Source: Methylocapsa palsarum
Lineage (GTDB): Bacteria; Pseudomonadota; Alphaproteobacteria; Rhizobiales; Beijerinckiaceae
Length of the DNA: 64,000 bases
NCBI RefSeq assembly: GCF_900114285.1
Contig: NZ_FOSN01000001.1
Location: forward strand, 522,011-586,010
Reading direction: 5' to 3'
Both the position numbers and the translations under genes were made by a program. This document shows, piece by piece, positions 37,186 through 44,999 of this stretch; within the stretch, counting starts at the first letter, position 1; each line of letters starts with the position of its first letter. A model generated the notes under the pieces. The model saw only the letters and a program-made list of their open reading frames with translations. It was not told the DNA's origin and did no database searches.

Positions 37186-37871
37186 GCCGCCGGCCTCGCG
37201 AAAGTCGCCAGGCTCTCGAACAGGCCCCGCCCGTCAGTTCCGCCGACAAGCGCGTCAACGAGATTTTCGGGATGCGGCATCAGGCCGAGGACGTTGAAGC
37301 CTTTGGAATAAATCCCGGCGATGTCGTTGATTGACCCGTTGGGATTATCCGCCTCGCCATTCGCGCCGCAATAGCGGAACGCGACGCGGCCGTCGCCCTC
37401 GATCCGCGCGATGGTTTCCGAATCGGCAATGTAATTGCCCTCGCCATGGGCGATCGCCACCTTGATGATCTGCCCCCTGGCATAGGCCGAGGCGAAGGGC
37501 GTGTCGTTGCGCTCGACCCGTAGATGCTGCATCCGGCAGATGAAACGCAGTTTGGCGTTGCGCATCAGGACACCCGGCAACAGGCCGCTTTCGACGAGGA
37601 TCTGGAAGCCGTTGCAGATTCCAAGGACGAGGCCGCCGCGCGCGGCATGAGCGCGGACAGCGTCCATGATGGACTCTCGCGCGGCGATCGCGCCGCAGCG
37701 CAGGTAATCGCCATAAGAGAAGCCGCCCGGCAGGACGACCAGATCGGTCTTCGGCGGCAGATGCGTTTCTCGATGCCAGACGAGGGCGGGCCTAGCGCCA
37801 CTCGCCGCGAGCGCGCGGAACGCGTCGCCTTCGCGATTGGAGCCCGGAAAAAGGATGATTGCGGCGTTCAA
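37182..37871 (-). CDS. purQ: FGAM synthase glutaminase subunit PurQ
   Basis: 229 residues. A class I glutamine amidotransferase that makes ammonia for PurL. The nucleophile segment is [13 protein letters not shown] and the catalytic His-Glu is in [18 protein letters not shown] at the start is typical. It lies 34 bp after purS and overlaps purL. Confidence 0.97.
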   Translation of the reverse strand: MNAAIILFPGSNREGDAFRALAASGARPALVWHRETHLPPKTDLVVLPGGFSYGDYLRCGAIAARESIMDAVRAHAARGGLVLGICNGFQILVESGLLPGVLMRNAKLRFICRMQHLRVERNDTPFASAYARGQIIKVAIAHGEGNYIADSETIARIEGDGRVAFRYCGANGEADNPNGSINDIAGIYSKGFNVLGLMPHPENLVDALVGGTDGRGLFESLATFARPAA

Positions 37872-37905
37872 AGGTTTCGCCTCTGCCGTTCCAGAGCTTT
37901 TGCTC

Positions 37906-38145
37906 TTACAGAATTTCTACGGCGAAATTCTCGACCACCTGGTTCGCCAGCAGCTTTTCGCAGGCCTCGCGCAGGACAAGTTCGGCTGAGGCGCGATCGG
38001 CGTCGGCGAGTTCGATGTCGAAGACCTTGCCCTGACGCACGCTTTCGATTCCCTCGATGGCGAGCGACTTCAGGGCGCCCTCGATGGCCTTGCCCTGGGG
38101 GTCGAGAATTCCATTGCGAAGCGTAACGACGACGCGGGCCTTCAT
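37906..38145 (-). CDS. purS: FGAM synthase subunit PurS
   Basis: 79 residues from the ATG at 38145 (GGGAGC upstream). The short alpha/beta protein with VVVTLRNGILDPQGKAIEGAL and VRQGKVFDIELAD bridges PurL and PurQ in the complex. It heads the purS-purQ-purL set. Confidence 0.96.
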   Translation of the reverse strand: MKARVVVTLRNGILDPQGKAIEGALKSLAIEGIESVRQGKVFDIELADADRASAELVLREACEKLLANQVVENFAVEIL

Positions 38146-38215
38146 TTTAAGCTCCCGATTGATAGGGCTCCGGACGTTGCGGGCGCCGCGGGCGAAAAAG
38201 AGCGCCCATTCGAAC

Positions 38216-38243
38216 AAATAAAAACGGAGGCCGAAGCCTCCGT
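38216..38243 (-). terminator. Intrinsic terminator between purC and purS
   Basis: On the minus strand an 8-bp stem ACGGAGGC/GCCTCCGT closes a TTCG tetraloop and is followed by TTTTTATTT. It lies 140 bp after the purC stop and 79 bp before the purS start, so purC is at least partly transcribed separately from purSQL. Confidence 0.8.
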
Positions 38244-38383
38244 CTAGTTTGATCGGCGTTTGACCGCAGATCATGCCCTTCGATCAAGCCATGCGCATCG
38301 GGGGGGAAGCACGATGGCCGCTTGGGTCGCCTTCGCGGTAAGGCCGTGAAGGTTCAACGGAGACGCCGCTTACGCGGGTCAAT

Positions 38384-39160
38384 TCAGTCTTTTGCCGTCT
38401 CAACGAGTTTGGGCCCCGCTGCGCGCGGCTGTTCGTTATCCTGCAAGATGCCGAGCCTGCGCGCCACTTCCGTGTAGGCCTCGACGAGACCTCCCAAATC
38501 GCGGCGAAAACGGTCTTTGTCAAGCTTGTCGTTGGATTTGATGTCCCAAAGCCTGCATGAATCGGGAGAAATTTCGTCGGCGACGGCGATTCGCATCATA
38601 TCGCCTTCCCACAACCGGCCGCATTCCATCTTGAAATCGACGAGACGGATGCCGACGCCGAGAAAAAGGCCGGACAGAAAATCATTGACCCGAATGGCGA
38701 GGGCCATGATGTCGTCGATCTCCTGCGGGCTCGCCCAGCCGAACGCCGTGATGTGCTCCTCGGAGACCATCGGGTCATTCAGCTCGTCGTTCTTGTAATA
38801 GAATTCAATGATCGAGCGCGGCAGCTGGGTGCCTTCCTCGAGCCCGAGCCGGGTCGAAAGGGAGCCGGCGGCGACGTTGCGGACGACGACTTCAAGCGGA
38901 ACAATCTCAACCTCGCGGATCAATTGCTCGCGCATATTGAGCCGGCGGATGAAATGCGTGGGAACGCCGATGTCGTTGAGGTTCTGGAAGATGAACTCGG
39001 AGATCCGGTTGTTCAGGACTCCCTTGCCGTCGATGACCTCGTGTTTCTTGGCGTTGAAGGCGGTCGCGTCGTCCTTGAAATGCTGGATGAGCGTCCCCGG
39101 CTCCGGGCCTTCGTAAAGAACCTTGGCCTTGCCTTCGTATATGCGCCGGCGGCGATTCAT
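38384..39160 (-). CDS. purC: SAICAR synthetase
   Basis: 258 residues from the ATG at 39160 ([18 protein letters not shown], the family start). Joins CAIR and aspartate with ATP in purine synthesis. Markers: [40 protein letters not shown] and [14 protein letters not shown]. The next minus-strand genes are purS-purQ-purL; the divergent neighbour is the zeta subunit gene, a common alphaproteobacterial pairing. Confidence 0.97.
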   Translation of the reverse strand: MNRRRRIYEGKAKVLYEGPEPGTLIQHFKDDATAFNAKKHEVIDGKGVLNNRISEFIFQNLNDIGVPTHFIRRLNMREQLIREVEIVPLEVVVRNVAAGSLSTRLGLEEGTQLPRSIIEFYYKNDELNDPMVSEEHITAFGWASPQEIDDIMALAIRVNDFLSGLFLGVGIRLVDFKMECGRLWEGDMMRIAVADEISPDSCRLWDIKSNDKLDKDRFRRDLGGLVEAYTEVARRLGILQDNEQPRAAGPKLVETAKD

Positions 39161-39596
39161 GGGGATTAACCGTGGCTTGAGATGATCCATAGGCGGCCGT
39201 GGCTCCTGTGAACGTCCTAGGGCCCGCGACCAAGAAGCAACTTTTCTGCGAAATGGGGCGGGGCAGGCGTAGGCTTTGCTTGGGGGCGTCGCCACTGTCT
39301 CGGTCGCCATTGCAACGAGGACTAGCGTATTCCGAAACGGGAGACAACCCAACCAGCGGAACGCGGCTAAGACACCAAATTCCCTCTTTATAGAGCCCTA
39401 AACTAGAAAAGCGGCGAAAATAGAACCTCCCATCAGATCCAATTTGATTAATTCTAACAGAGATTCGCCTCACGATACAGTGTAAAGAAATGGCGCTTGC
39501 GGGGGCTGTTCCGGCCATGGCGTTTCCGCTAAACCGCCGCTATCATAGCGACCTTCGCGTCATTGCGGGGGCGCGGACACGCCAAAGGGGAGACTT
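39161..39596. other. Divergent intergenic region between purC and the zeta gene
   Basis: About 440 bp, with a less GC-rich stretch near 39400-39485 that probably holds promoters. No confident boxes, riboswitch or small gene were recognised. Confidence 0.45.
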
Positions 39597-39926
39597 ATGA
39601 CCACTTTCGACGAGCGCGAGAACGCCTTTGAAGCCAAACTTGCGCATGACGAAGAACTCAAGTTCAAGGCCAGCGCGCGTCGCGACAAAAAGCTTGGTCT
39701 TTGGGCCGCCGGAAAGCTTGCCAAGTCAGGAGCCGCGGCCGAGGAATATGCGTCCTCGCTGATTTCCGCCGACGTCGCCGCGTCCGGGGACGACGGCGTT
39801 TTCAAAAAACTCCGCGCCGATTTCGATCAGGCCAAAGTCGAGCAGTCCGATCACCAGATCCGCCGCAAGATGGAAGAATTTTTCGCCGAGGCCGTCGAGG
39901 AGGTCAAGACCGGAGTCCGCGACTAG
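39597..39926 (+). CDS. F1-ATPase inhibitor zeta subunit (DUF1476)
   Basis: 109 residues, start ATG with GGGGAG upstream. The segment MTTFDERENAFEAKLAHDEEL and KKLGLWAAGKLAKSG define DUF1476, whose Paracoccus member is the zeta subunit that blocks ATP hydrolysis by F1 from the alpha/beta/gamma side. The F0 operon is at the other end of this window. Helical, cytoplasmic, no cysteines. Confidence 0.94.
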   Translation: MTTFDERENAFEAKLAHDEELKFKASARRDKKLGLWAAGKLAKSGAAAEEYASSLISADVAASGDDGVFKKLRADFDQAKVEQSDHQIRRKMEEFFAEAVEEVKTGVRD

Positions 39927-40321
39927 AATCCCTTCCTGCTGTTTCTACGGCGAGGCCGTAAAGCGTACGAAACGTGATCGGTTCAGCTCCCGCCGCACGA
40001 AACGCCGTGTGGATGGAAGGATGAACCGGGCCGCCCCGCCGCGCCTTGGAAATATCCGGTGACTTGAAAGCTCAAGTGGCTTGAAAGATCCGGTGACGAA
40101 AGGCGATTTTCGCTCGGATGAAGGCCATGAGCAAAATGGAGCAGCGTCTGAACGGCGGGATTGGCGAGGGGACAGATTAATTAGATCGGCCGGCTTCAAA
40201 GAGCATCGGATTTGCTGTTGATCCAGATTTGCTGTGGAACCTGGCGTCGTATGGAGCGGCGATCAAGCCCTTTGCTTTTTTCCCCGAAGGGAAACAGGCT
40301 TTTCTTCCCCGAAGGAAAAAA
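39927..40321. other. Intergenic region with two TTCG-type hairpins beside the tRNA
   Basis: About 395 bp. Between 40274 and 40320 the TTCCCCGAAGG-type hairpin occurs twice, close to the 3' end of the minus-strand tRNA; it may act in tRNA processing or termination, but a T tract is lacking. No gene recognised in the rest. Confidence 0.45.
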
Positions 40322-40397
40322 TGGTGCCGCCTATAGGATTCGAACCTACGACCCCCTCATTACGAATGAGGTGCTCTACCAGCTGAGCTAAGGCGGC
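40322..40397 (-). tRNA. tRNA-Thr (anticodon CGT)
   Basis: A full cloverleaf on the minus strand, from GCCGCCTTAGCTCAGCTGG to AGGCGGCA with CCA encoded (40322-40324). The 7-bp acceptor stem is GCCGCCT/AGGCGGC, the D loop AGCTGGTAGA, the anticodon stem-loop CCTCA-TTCGTAA-TGAGG (anticodon CGT, Thr codon ACG), and the T arm GTAGGTTCGAATCCTAT. Confidence 0.97.
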
Positions 40398-40439
40398 GTC
40401 TGTTTGGGCTTGCGCCCTACTCATCCCCTACTATTTTAC

Positions 40440-40487
40440 TCACGCCCGCGCCAGTCCCTGATCCACCTTCGCTTTCAGCGGCTGCCC
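40440..40487 (-). pseudogene. Possible tail of a lost gene between the tRNA and its fossil
   Basis: On the minus strand the reading QPLKAKVDQGLARA then TGA at 40440-40442 looks like a normal protein C-terminus but is preceded by an in-frame TAA. It is too short to identify. It could be chance. Confidence 0.25.
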
Positions 40488-40496
40488 CGCTTATGC

Positions 40497-40531
40497 CGAA
40501 TGACGCGCTCTACGAGCTGAGTTATTGCGGC
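40497..40531 (-). pseudogene. tRNA fossil: 5' half of tRNA-Thr
   Basis: On the minus strand, 29 of 35 bases match the first 35 bases of the intact tRNA-Thr (GCCGC…CTCAGCT-GTAGAGC…TCATTCG). The remaining half of the molecule is absent. It lies 100 bp upstream of the intact gene in the same orientation, as a decayed tandem duplicate or an integration-site remnant would. Confidence 0.7.
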
Positions 40532-40676
40532 CTTATTGCGCGCGCAGCGAAAAGACTGGCACTTCTTAGCCTTACGAGCAGGGTTTCGCAACCGCCATCC
40601 TCGGCGCCGAACGCTTTGGCCCGCGCCCAAATCCCTATGAAAACTCCCTCCTCCACGGATTCAATAGGCCGGAGGG

Positions 40677-42242
40677 TCACAAAGCGGGTGGTGCGCCCCT
40701 CGAGGCGGAGCGCTCGTCCAGCCCCGGATCGTCAGGCGCCCCAGGCAGGGGAAAGATCACGGGATGCGGGATCGTCCGGTCAGCCGCCCCCGGTTCGCTC
40801 CCGGCCGGACTCGTGGAAGCGGATTGAGACGGCGGCGCCGGAGGTTCGCCCTGTGTGGCGCCTGCAACCTTGCCCTTGGCCTCCTCCAGCTGAAGCCGCG
40901 GCTCGGGCGACGCCAGAGGCGCGAACACCGCGTCTTCAGTCCCCGAATCGGGCCGTAAGCGCTCGATAGGCCGCTGCCAGACGAACGCGTCGAGCTTGCC
41001 GGTCACGGGCGAAGCGGGCAGCCAGTGATCGGAGGCGAGCCCGTCCGCGACCCAGACGGGGTCATGAGGGGCGCGAGCGCCGCGCGCCAGCCATTCCCGC
41101 ACATAGCCCGCCGAACCATGTTCAGCCTCCTCGAGGTCCGCCATGATATGGCACATCCGGATCGTCGGCTTCGACGGCCCCTCGATCAAGGGCTGCATGG
41201 CGTCGCGCGCGGCCTTGAAATTGCCCGCCGCGATCGCCGTCCTGGCGATCATCATCAGGCTTTCGGGGTCGCGGGGCGCGAGCCTCGCAAGGGTCTGCGC
41301 CTTGACCAGAAGATCAGCCGGGGAGTCGCCCGAACGCGGTTCGAGATAGGCGTTCGCGAGATCGGGATGCGGCGCGGCCGGCCACGCAGTCTCGATCAAT
41401 TTGGAGGCCTTGCGGGTCTCGCCTTTCCGGTTCATCAGTCGGGCGGCGAGGGCGAGGGCGGGGACGAAATTCGGCTCCCGTTTCAGCGCCGACCGGACAA
41501 GATTGAGCGCCTCGTCGGGTGAGGTCTCGGATTTTTCGAGAGCGATCGCAGTCTCCAGCACGGCGCGCTGACGTTCCTGGGTCGTGCGGTTCGTCTTTTT
41601 CGACGCAGCGTCGTTGTCCAGCGCGCGCAAGGCGCTCCGCCAGTCGCCCTTCGCCGTCTGACGCTGCATCAGGGCCTGCGACGTCCACGGCAATCTGGCG
41701 ATGTCATGCGCCGCGGCGGCGAATTCATGGGCGTCCTCGACGTCGCCGCGCCGATGCGCTTCGGCGTGAAGCCCGCGCAAGCCGATCAGTTTCATGTCGG
41801 AGCGATGGGTCATCGCCTTGAACGCGTCCTCGGCCTCGGTCTGATTGTTTGCGAGCTGCGCCGCCTGCGCCTTGAGGAGCAGGGCCAGAGGCTCGTGCCG
41901 CAAATGCTTCTGCGCCTCCACGGCGGACGCCCGCGCGACCGCAGCGTCGCCGGCGTTCACGGCGATCAACCCACGCGAGAGCGCCGCAAAACCCTTGTTG
42001 CGGCGGCGCATCTGACTGGACAGCGAGACGCCGGCGGGAATCTTGAAAACGAAACGAATCAGCGCCCAGGCGGCGACGAGCAAAAACGCCACGCTCAGAA
42101 CGACCCCGACGCCGACCGCGAGAGAGGTTTTGATATGGTATCCTTGCCAATTGACCAGGATTTCTCCCGGCTTGTCCGCAAACCAGGCGTCGGCGAAGGC
42201 GACGGCGATCAGAAAGGCGAAGAACAGCAGGACCCGGAGCAT
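40677..42242 (-). CDS. hemY: HemY-type membrane TPR protein
   Basis: 521 residues. Two N-terminal membrane segments (LRVLLFFAFLIAVAFA and SLAVGVGVVLSVAFLLVAAWALI) flank a short periplasmic piece with NWQGYHIKTS, followed by TPR helices (SALKREPNFVPALALAARL) and a Pro/Ala/Ser-rich tail. This is the HemY_N family, found near tetrapyrrole genes; it is not protoporphyrinogen oxidase. It follows the Mic60-like gene by 37 bp. The hemD gene usually upstream of this pair is not present. Confidence 0.93.
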   Translation of the reverse strand: MLRVLLFFAFLIAVAFADAWFADKPGEILVNWQGYHIKTSLAVGVGVVLSVAFLLVAAWALIRFVFKIPAGVSLSSQMRRRNKGFAALSRGLIAVNAGDAAVARASAVEAQKHLRHEPLALLLKAQAAQLANNQTEAEDAFKAMTHRSDMKLIGLRGLHAEAHRRGDVEDAHEFAAAAHDIARLPWTSQALMQRQTAKGDWRSALRALDNDAASKKTNRTTQERQRAVLETAIALEKSETSPDEALNLVRSALKREPNFVPALALAARLMNRKGETRKASKLIETAWPAAPHPDLANAYLEPRSGDSPADLLVKAQTLARLAPRDPESLMMIARTAIAAGNFKAARDAMQPLIEGPSKPTIRMCHIMADLEEAEHGSAGYVREWLARGARAPHDPVWVADGLASDHWLPASPVTGKLDAFVWQRPIERLRPDSGTEDAVFAPLASPEPRLQLEEAKGKVAGATQGEPPAPPSQSASTSPAGSEPGAADRTIPHPVIFPLPGAPDDPGLDERSASRGAPPAL

Positions 42243-42279
42243 TTTTTTCCCGTCGAGCGCATCGTCTCAGCGAGACGAA

Positions 42280-43605
42280 TCAGGATTTCGGTTTGACGAC
42301 AAGCGTCACGGCGTCGTCTTGGATCGCCCTCGCGGCCGCGAGAGCGTCGATCCGCGCCCTGGCGGCCTCGCCCCATCCTTGCGATTTTGCTTTGGCGGCG
42401 TCCGGAAATTTGGTCCAGAGGGCGTATGCGTCTTCGATATCGCGCTGGGCGAGCGCGGATTCGATCTTGTCGACCAGGCCCTGCAGATCATCGCCGCCGG
42501 CGACATCGTCGCGATGGATATGAACCAGCTTCGAGGCGCTTCGCGTCAACTCGTCGATGAAACTCTCGTGTTCCCTCGGCGGCTCGGACGCGAGAATGGG
42601 CGAAACGAGGGGAGAAAATTGCTCCGTCAAGGTCCGTTCGCTCGCAACTCCCGTCGCCGCATGCGGTCGCAACGGCGCAAGGGCTCCAGCGCCGACGCCG
42701 AGGGTCTCGAGCGCCGACAGATCCGCCGCGAACGGCGCGCCGCGTTGAACCTTGCCGAGCAGGCTTCCCGCGACAACGGCGACGCTGTGGCCCTGAGGCT
42801 CAGCCTTGACGCTTTCACGCGGGGCGTTTTCGCGCGGCTCCTGGGCGCGGACGTTGGCCTTGGGAGCGGCGAGTTGCGCCTCGAGCGCGCCGACCTTCTG
42901 TTCGATCGCGTCCAGCCGCTTTTCCAAAGGAGCGAAATTGGGCTGTTCGGCGGCGCCTCCTCCGCCGGGCGGAGCTTCGGCAGGGAGCGCTGCGACCGCT
43001 TTCTCGATCGCGTCCAGCCGCATCCGAATCGGGCCGAGATCAGCCGGTTCCGACGCCTCGGCGCCCGATCCTTGAGACGCCTGGGCGGGACGCGCGGCGA
43101 GCGCCTGCTCGAGGTTCTCCAGCGCGGATCTGGTGGAGGCTTCGCTCTTGCCGGTTTCGCTCGCGAGCGATGAGATGCGGCTTTCCAGCGCCGCAAAAGC
43201 GATCCGCGACGCGGAGCCCGCCTCATTGACCTTCTGTTCGATCGCGGCGGCGCGCGCATCGAAATCGGTTGCGGCGCCTGCCGGTTTCACGGCGTCGAGA
43301 TAACGCAGTCCGAACGCGCCGCCGACGGCGATCAGGGAACCTGTCACGATGGCGGCGGCGAGCGGCAGCCATGGCGATTTCGGCCGGTGCGCTCCAGACC
43401 CGCCCGTCTTCGCGTCCGTTCTCAAGTCGGCAGAATGGGACGGATCCGGTTGGCCAGGCGGCTGCGCGGCCGAAGGCGCCGCGGATTCAGTGGACGCTTC
43501 AGCAGCAGTTCCAGCCGCCGCAGTTTCTGCCCCGGATTCGTTCGATGCGTCAGGCGGAGCGCGCTCGACGCCGGATGTGGAATGCTCATCTTTTTGTTTG
43601 GACAT
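42280..43605 (-). CDS. Mitofilin/Mic60-like inner-membrane protein (COG4223)
   Basis: 441 residues from the ATG at 43605. A long Ala/Ser/Glu-rich cytoplasmic start, one membrane segment (WLPLAAAIVTGSLIAVGGAFGL), periplasmic coiled coils (LEKRLDAIEQKVGALEAQL), then the C-terminal mitofilin signature near DDLQGLVDKIESALAQRDIEDAYALW. Alphaproteobacterial Mic60 shapes the inner membrane and contacts outer-membrane proteins such as BamA. The gene order mic60-hemY is conserved. Confidence 0.9.
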   Translation of the reverse strand: MSKQKDEHSTSGVERAPPDASNESGAETAAAGTAAEASTESAAPSAAQPPGQPDPSHSADLRTDAKTGGSGAHRPKSPWLPLAAAIVTGSLIAVGGAFGLRYLDAVKPAGAATDFDARAAAIEQKVNEAGSASRIAFAALESRISSLASETGKSEASTRSALENLEQALAARPAQASQGSGAEASEPADLGPIRMRLDAIEKAVAALPAEAPPGGGGAAEQPNFAPLEKRLDAIEQKVGALEAQLAAPKANVRAQEPRENAPRESVKAEPQGHSVAVVAGSLLGKVQRGAPFAADLSALETLGVGAGALAPLRPHAATGVASERTLTEQFSPLVSPILASEPPREHESFIDELTRSASKLVHIHRDDVAGGDDLQGLVDKIESALAQRDIEDAYALWTKFPDAAKAKSQGWGEAARARIDALAAARAIQDDAVTLVVKPKS

Positions 43606-43795
43606 CGTGAGATCCCATTTTTCCACGGCCTATGTAATGGAACGCATCGGCTTTCGCAACGCCCCGAGGCCTCACGCCGACTTGCTGGCGCGTTGAGCAT
43701 CGCGAGATCGTTCCGGGATTGTCGCCCTTTTCCTGCGCCATTGCGGCGAGATGCGCCGAGCGCCCGGCCCTTGCGCCGATCGGGCGGAGATGCTA

Positions 43796-43810
43796 GAACA
43801 AAAAAAGAAC
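43796..43810 (+). promoter_or_regulatory. Candidate LexA (SOS) box upstream of ssb
   Basis: GAAC-AAAAAAA-GAAC fits the alphaproteobacterial LexA consensus GAAC-N7-GAAC exactly. It lies 353 bp before ssb, an SOS-regulated gene in relatives, and 191 bp before mic60. The distance to ssb is longer than usual. The poly-A spacer makes chance less unlikely, so it is only a candidate. Confidence 0.5.
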
Positions 43811-44088
43811 ATATGTCTGCCCCCAAAGAAAGATAGTCTGCCCCAAAGAGTGGAGCCTGAGCGGAACTCGAAATCCGGTGGACAAGTTTCGACGTTGGCC
43901 TCGCTGGACGGGGCGCGGCGGGCGAGAACGCGTTAATGTCGTCAGTCAATGCTGGGATCAGCGCCGGCGCGACGCCGGCAATTCCAATGTCGATGAAGCG
44001 ATTGCCTGCAATCAAACAATGACTGCAAACAATGCCTGCGAACAATGCCGACAATCAAATGGCGTCGGCGATTAAACGGCGTCGGCGA

Positions 44089-44154
44089 ACGAGTGCTGGC
44101 GATTACATTAACGAGTGCTGGCGATTAATTTAACACGTGCTGGCGATTAAAAAG
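44089..44154 (+). repeat. Three tandem 22-bp repeats before ssb
   Basis: The unit ACGAGTGCTGGCGATTAxxTTA occurs at 44089-44110, 44111-44132 and 44133-44154, with a weaker earlier trace (GGCGATTAAACGG). The last unit ends 8 bp before the ssb start, and its tail provides the AAAGGAG ribosome-binding site. The period matches about two helical turns. Confidence 0.85.
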
Positions 44155-44162
44155 GAGCGCCC

Positions 44163-44669
44163 ATGTCCGGGAGCGTCAACAAAGTCATTCTCGTCGGCAA
44201 TCTTGGCCGCGATCCCGAGGTCCGCAGGATGAATTCCGGCGATTCCGTTGTGAGCTTCAGCCTCGCCACGTCGGAGTCCTGGCGCGATAAGGCCTCGGGC
44301 GAGCGCAAGGAGCGGACGGAATGGCATAATGTCGTGATCTTCAACGAGAACCTCGGCAAGATCGCGGAGCAATATTGCAAGAAGGGCGCGAAGGTGTACC
44401 TCGAAGGCCAGTTGCAGACGCGCGAATTTACCGATCGCGAGGGCAATCAGCGCAAGACGACGGAAGTCGTGCTGCAGCGGTTTCGCGGCGAGCTGACGCT
44501 TCTCGACGGCCGCGGCCGCGGCGATTCCAGTGAACGCGGCGCAGATTATGATGCGCCCGCGGCCTCGGGGTTTGGACGCTCCTCGCCAATGGAACGGACG
44601 CAGGATCAGCGTCCCGCTGCCGGCGGCGGCCGCATCGCGGATATGATCGACGACGATATTCCGTTCTAG
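44163..44669 (+). CDS. ssb: Single-stranded DNA-binding protein
   Basis: 168 residues, AAAGGAG upstream. OB-fold markers: VNKVILVGNLGRDPEVR, TEWHNVVIFNENLGKIAEQY, VYLEGQLQTREFTD. A Gly/Arg-rich linker leads to the acidic tip MIDDDIPF, which recruits repair and replication partners. Followed by gyrA, as in many relatives. Confidence 0.97.
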   Translation: MSGSVNKVILVGNLGRDPEVRRMNSGDSVVSFSLATSESWRDKASGERKERTEWHNVVIFNENLGKIAEQYCKKGAKVYLEGQLQTREFTDREGNQRKTTEVVLQRFRGELTLLDGRGRGDSSERGADYDAPAASGFGRSSPMERTQDQRPAAGGGRIADMIDDDIPF

Positions 44670-44999
44670 TCCTGACGTTCATCGATATCATTGGCCGCCG
44701 ATCATCGCGACGACATGAACCTCTTCCAGGCTCATGAGGCCCGTGGCGCGGACCCGGCGATCAAATCGTTCGCGCGCAGGGACGATCCAACGCCACATGC
44801 GCGAGCCCCCTGCAAAAGGCGGCGAGGCGGGGCAGACATCGCCTTCGCTAATGCGCCTTGGCGGCGGCCGGAATCCGCTTCGAGGATTGGCGTAAGGGAT
44901 TTGATCCAGAAGGATTGATCGAGGCCTCCGCGGAACTGGCGTTCCGCGGGCGCAGGGGGTAATGTCGGACATCTCCCCTTTAGTTTTGGATGTTTCTGT
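44670..44999. other. Intergenic region between ssb and gyrA with a stem-loop
   Basis: 330 bp. A perfect 9-bp stem, CCGCGGAAC (44928-44936) with GTTCCGCGG (44941-44949) and loop TGGC, lies ~50 bp before gyrA. No T tract follows. A small open frame on the minus strand is not supported by any family resemblance. Confidence 0.5.

Larger units (their letters stand above)
43606..44162. other. Long intergenic region between mic60 and ssb
   Basis: About 560 bp. It contains an SOS-box-like GAAC-N7-GAAC (43796-43810), a doubled GTCTGCCCC-AAAGA motif (43815-43849) and three tandem 22-bp repeats (44089-44154). No gene is recognised; uvrA, the usual divergent neighbour of ssb, is absent. Confidence 0.6.

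Noticed and set aside
36046..37311. 421-codon plus-strand frame opposite purL
   Set aside because: A shadow of purL; composition rich in Arg, His and Gly with no domain.
44089..44154. Tandem repeats as a CRISPR array
   Set aside because: The repeats are directly adjacent, without spacers, there are only three, and no cas gene is present.
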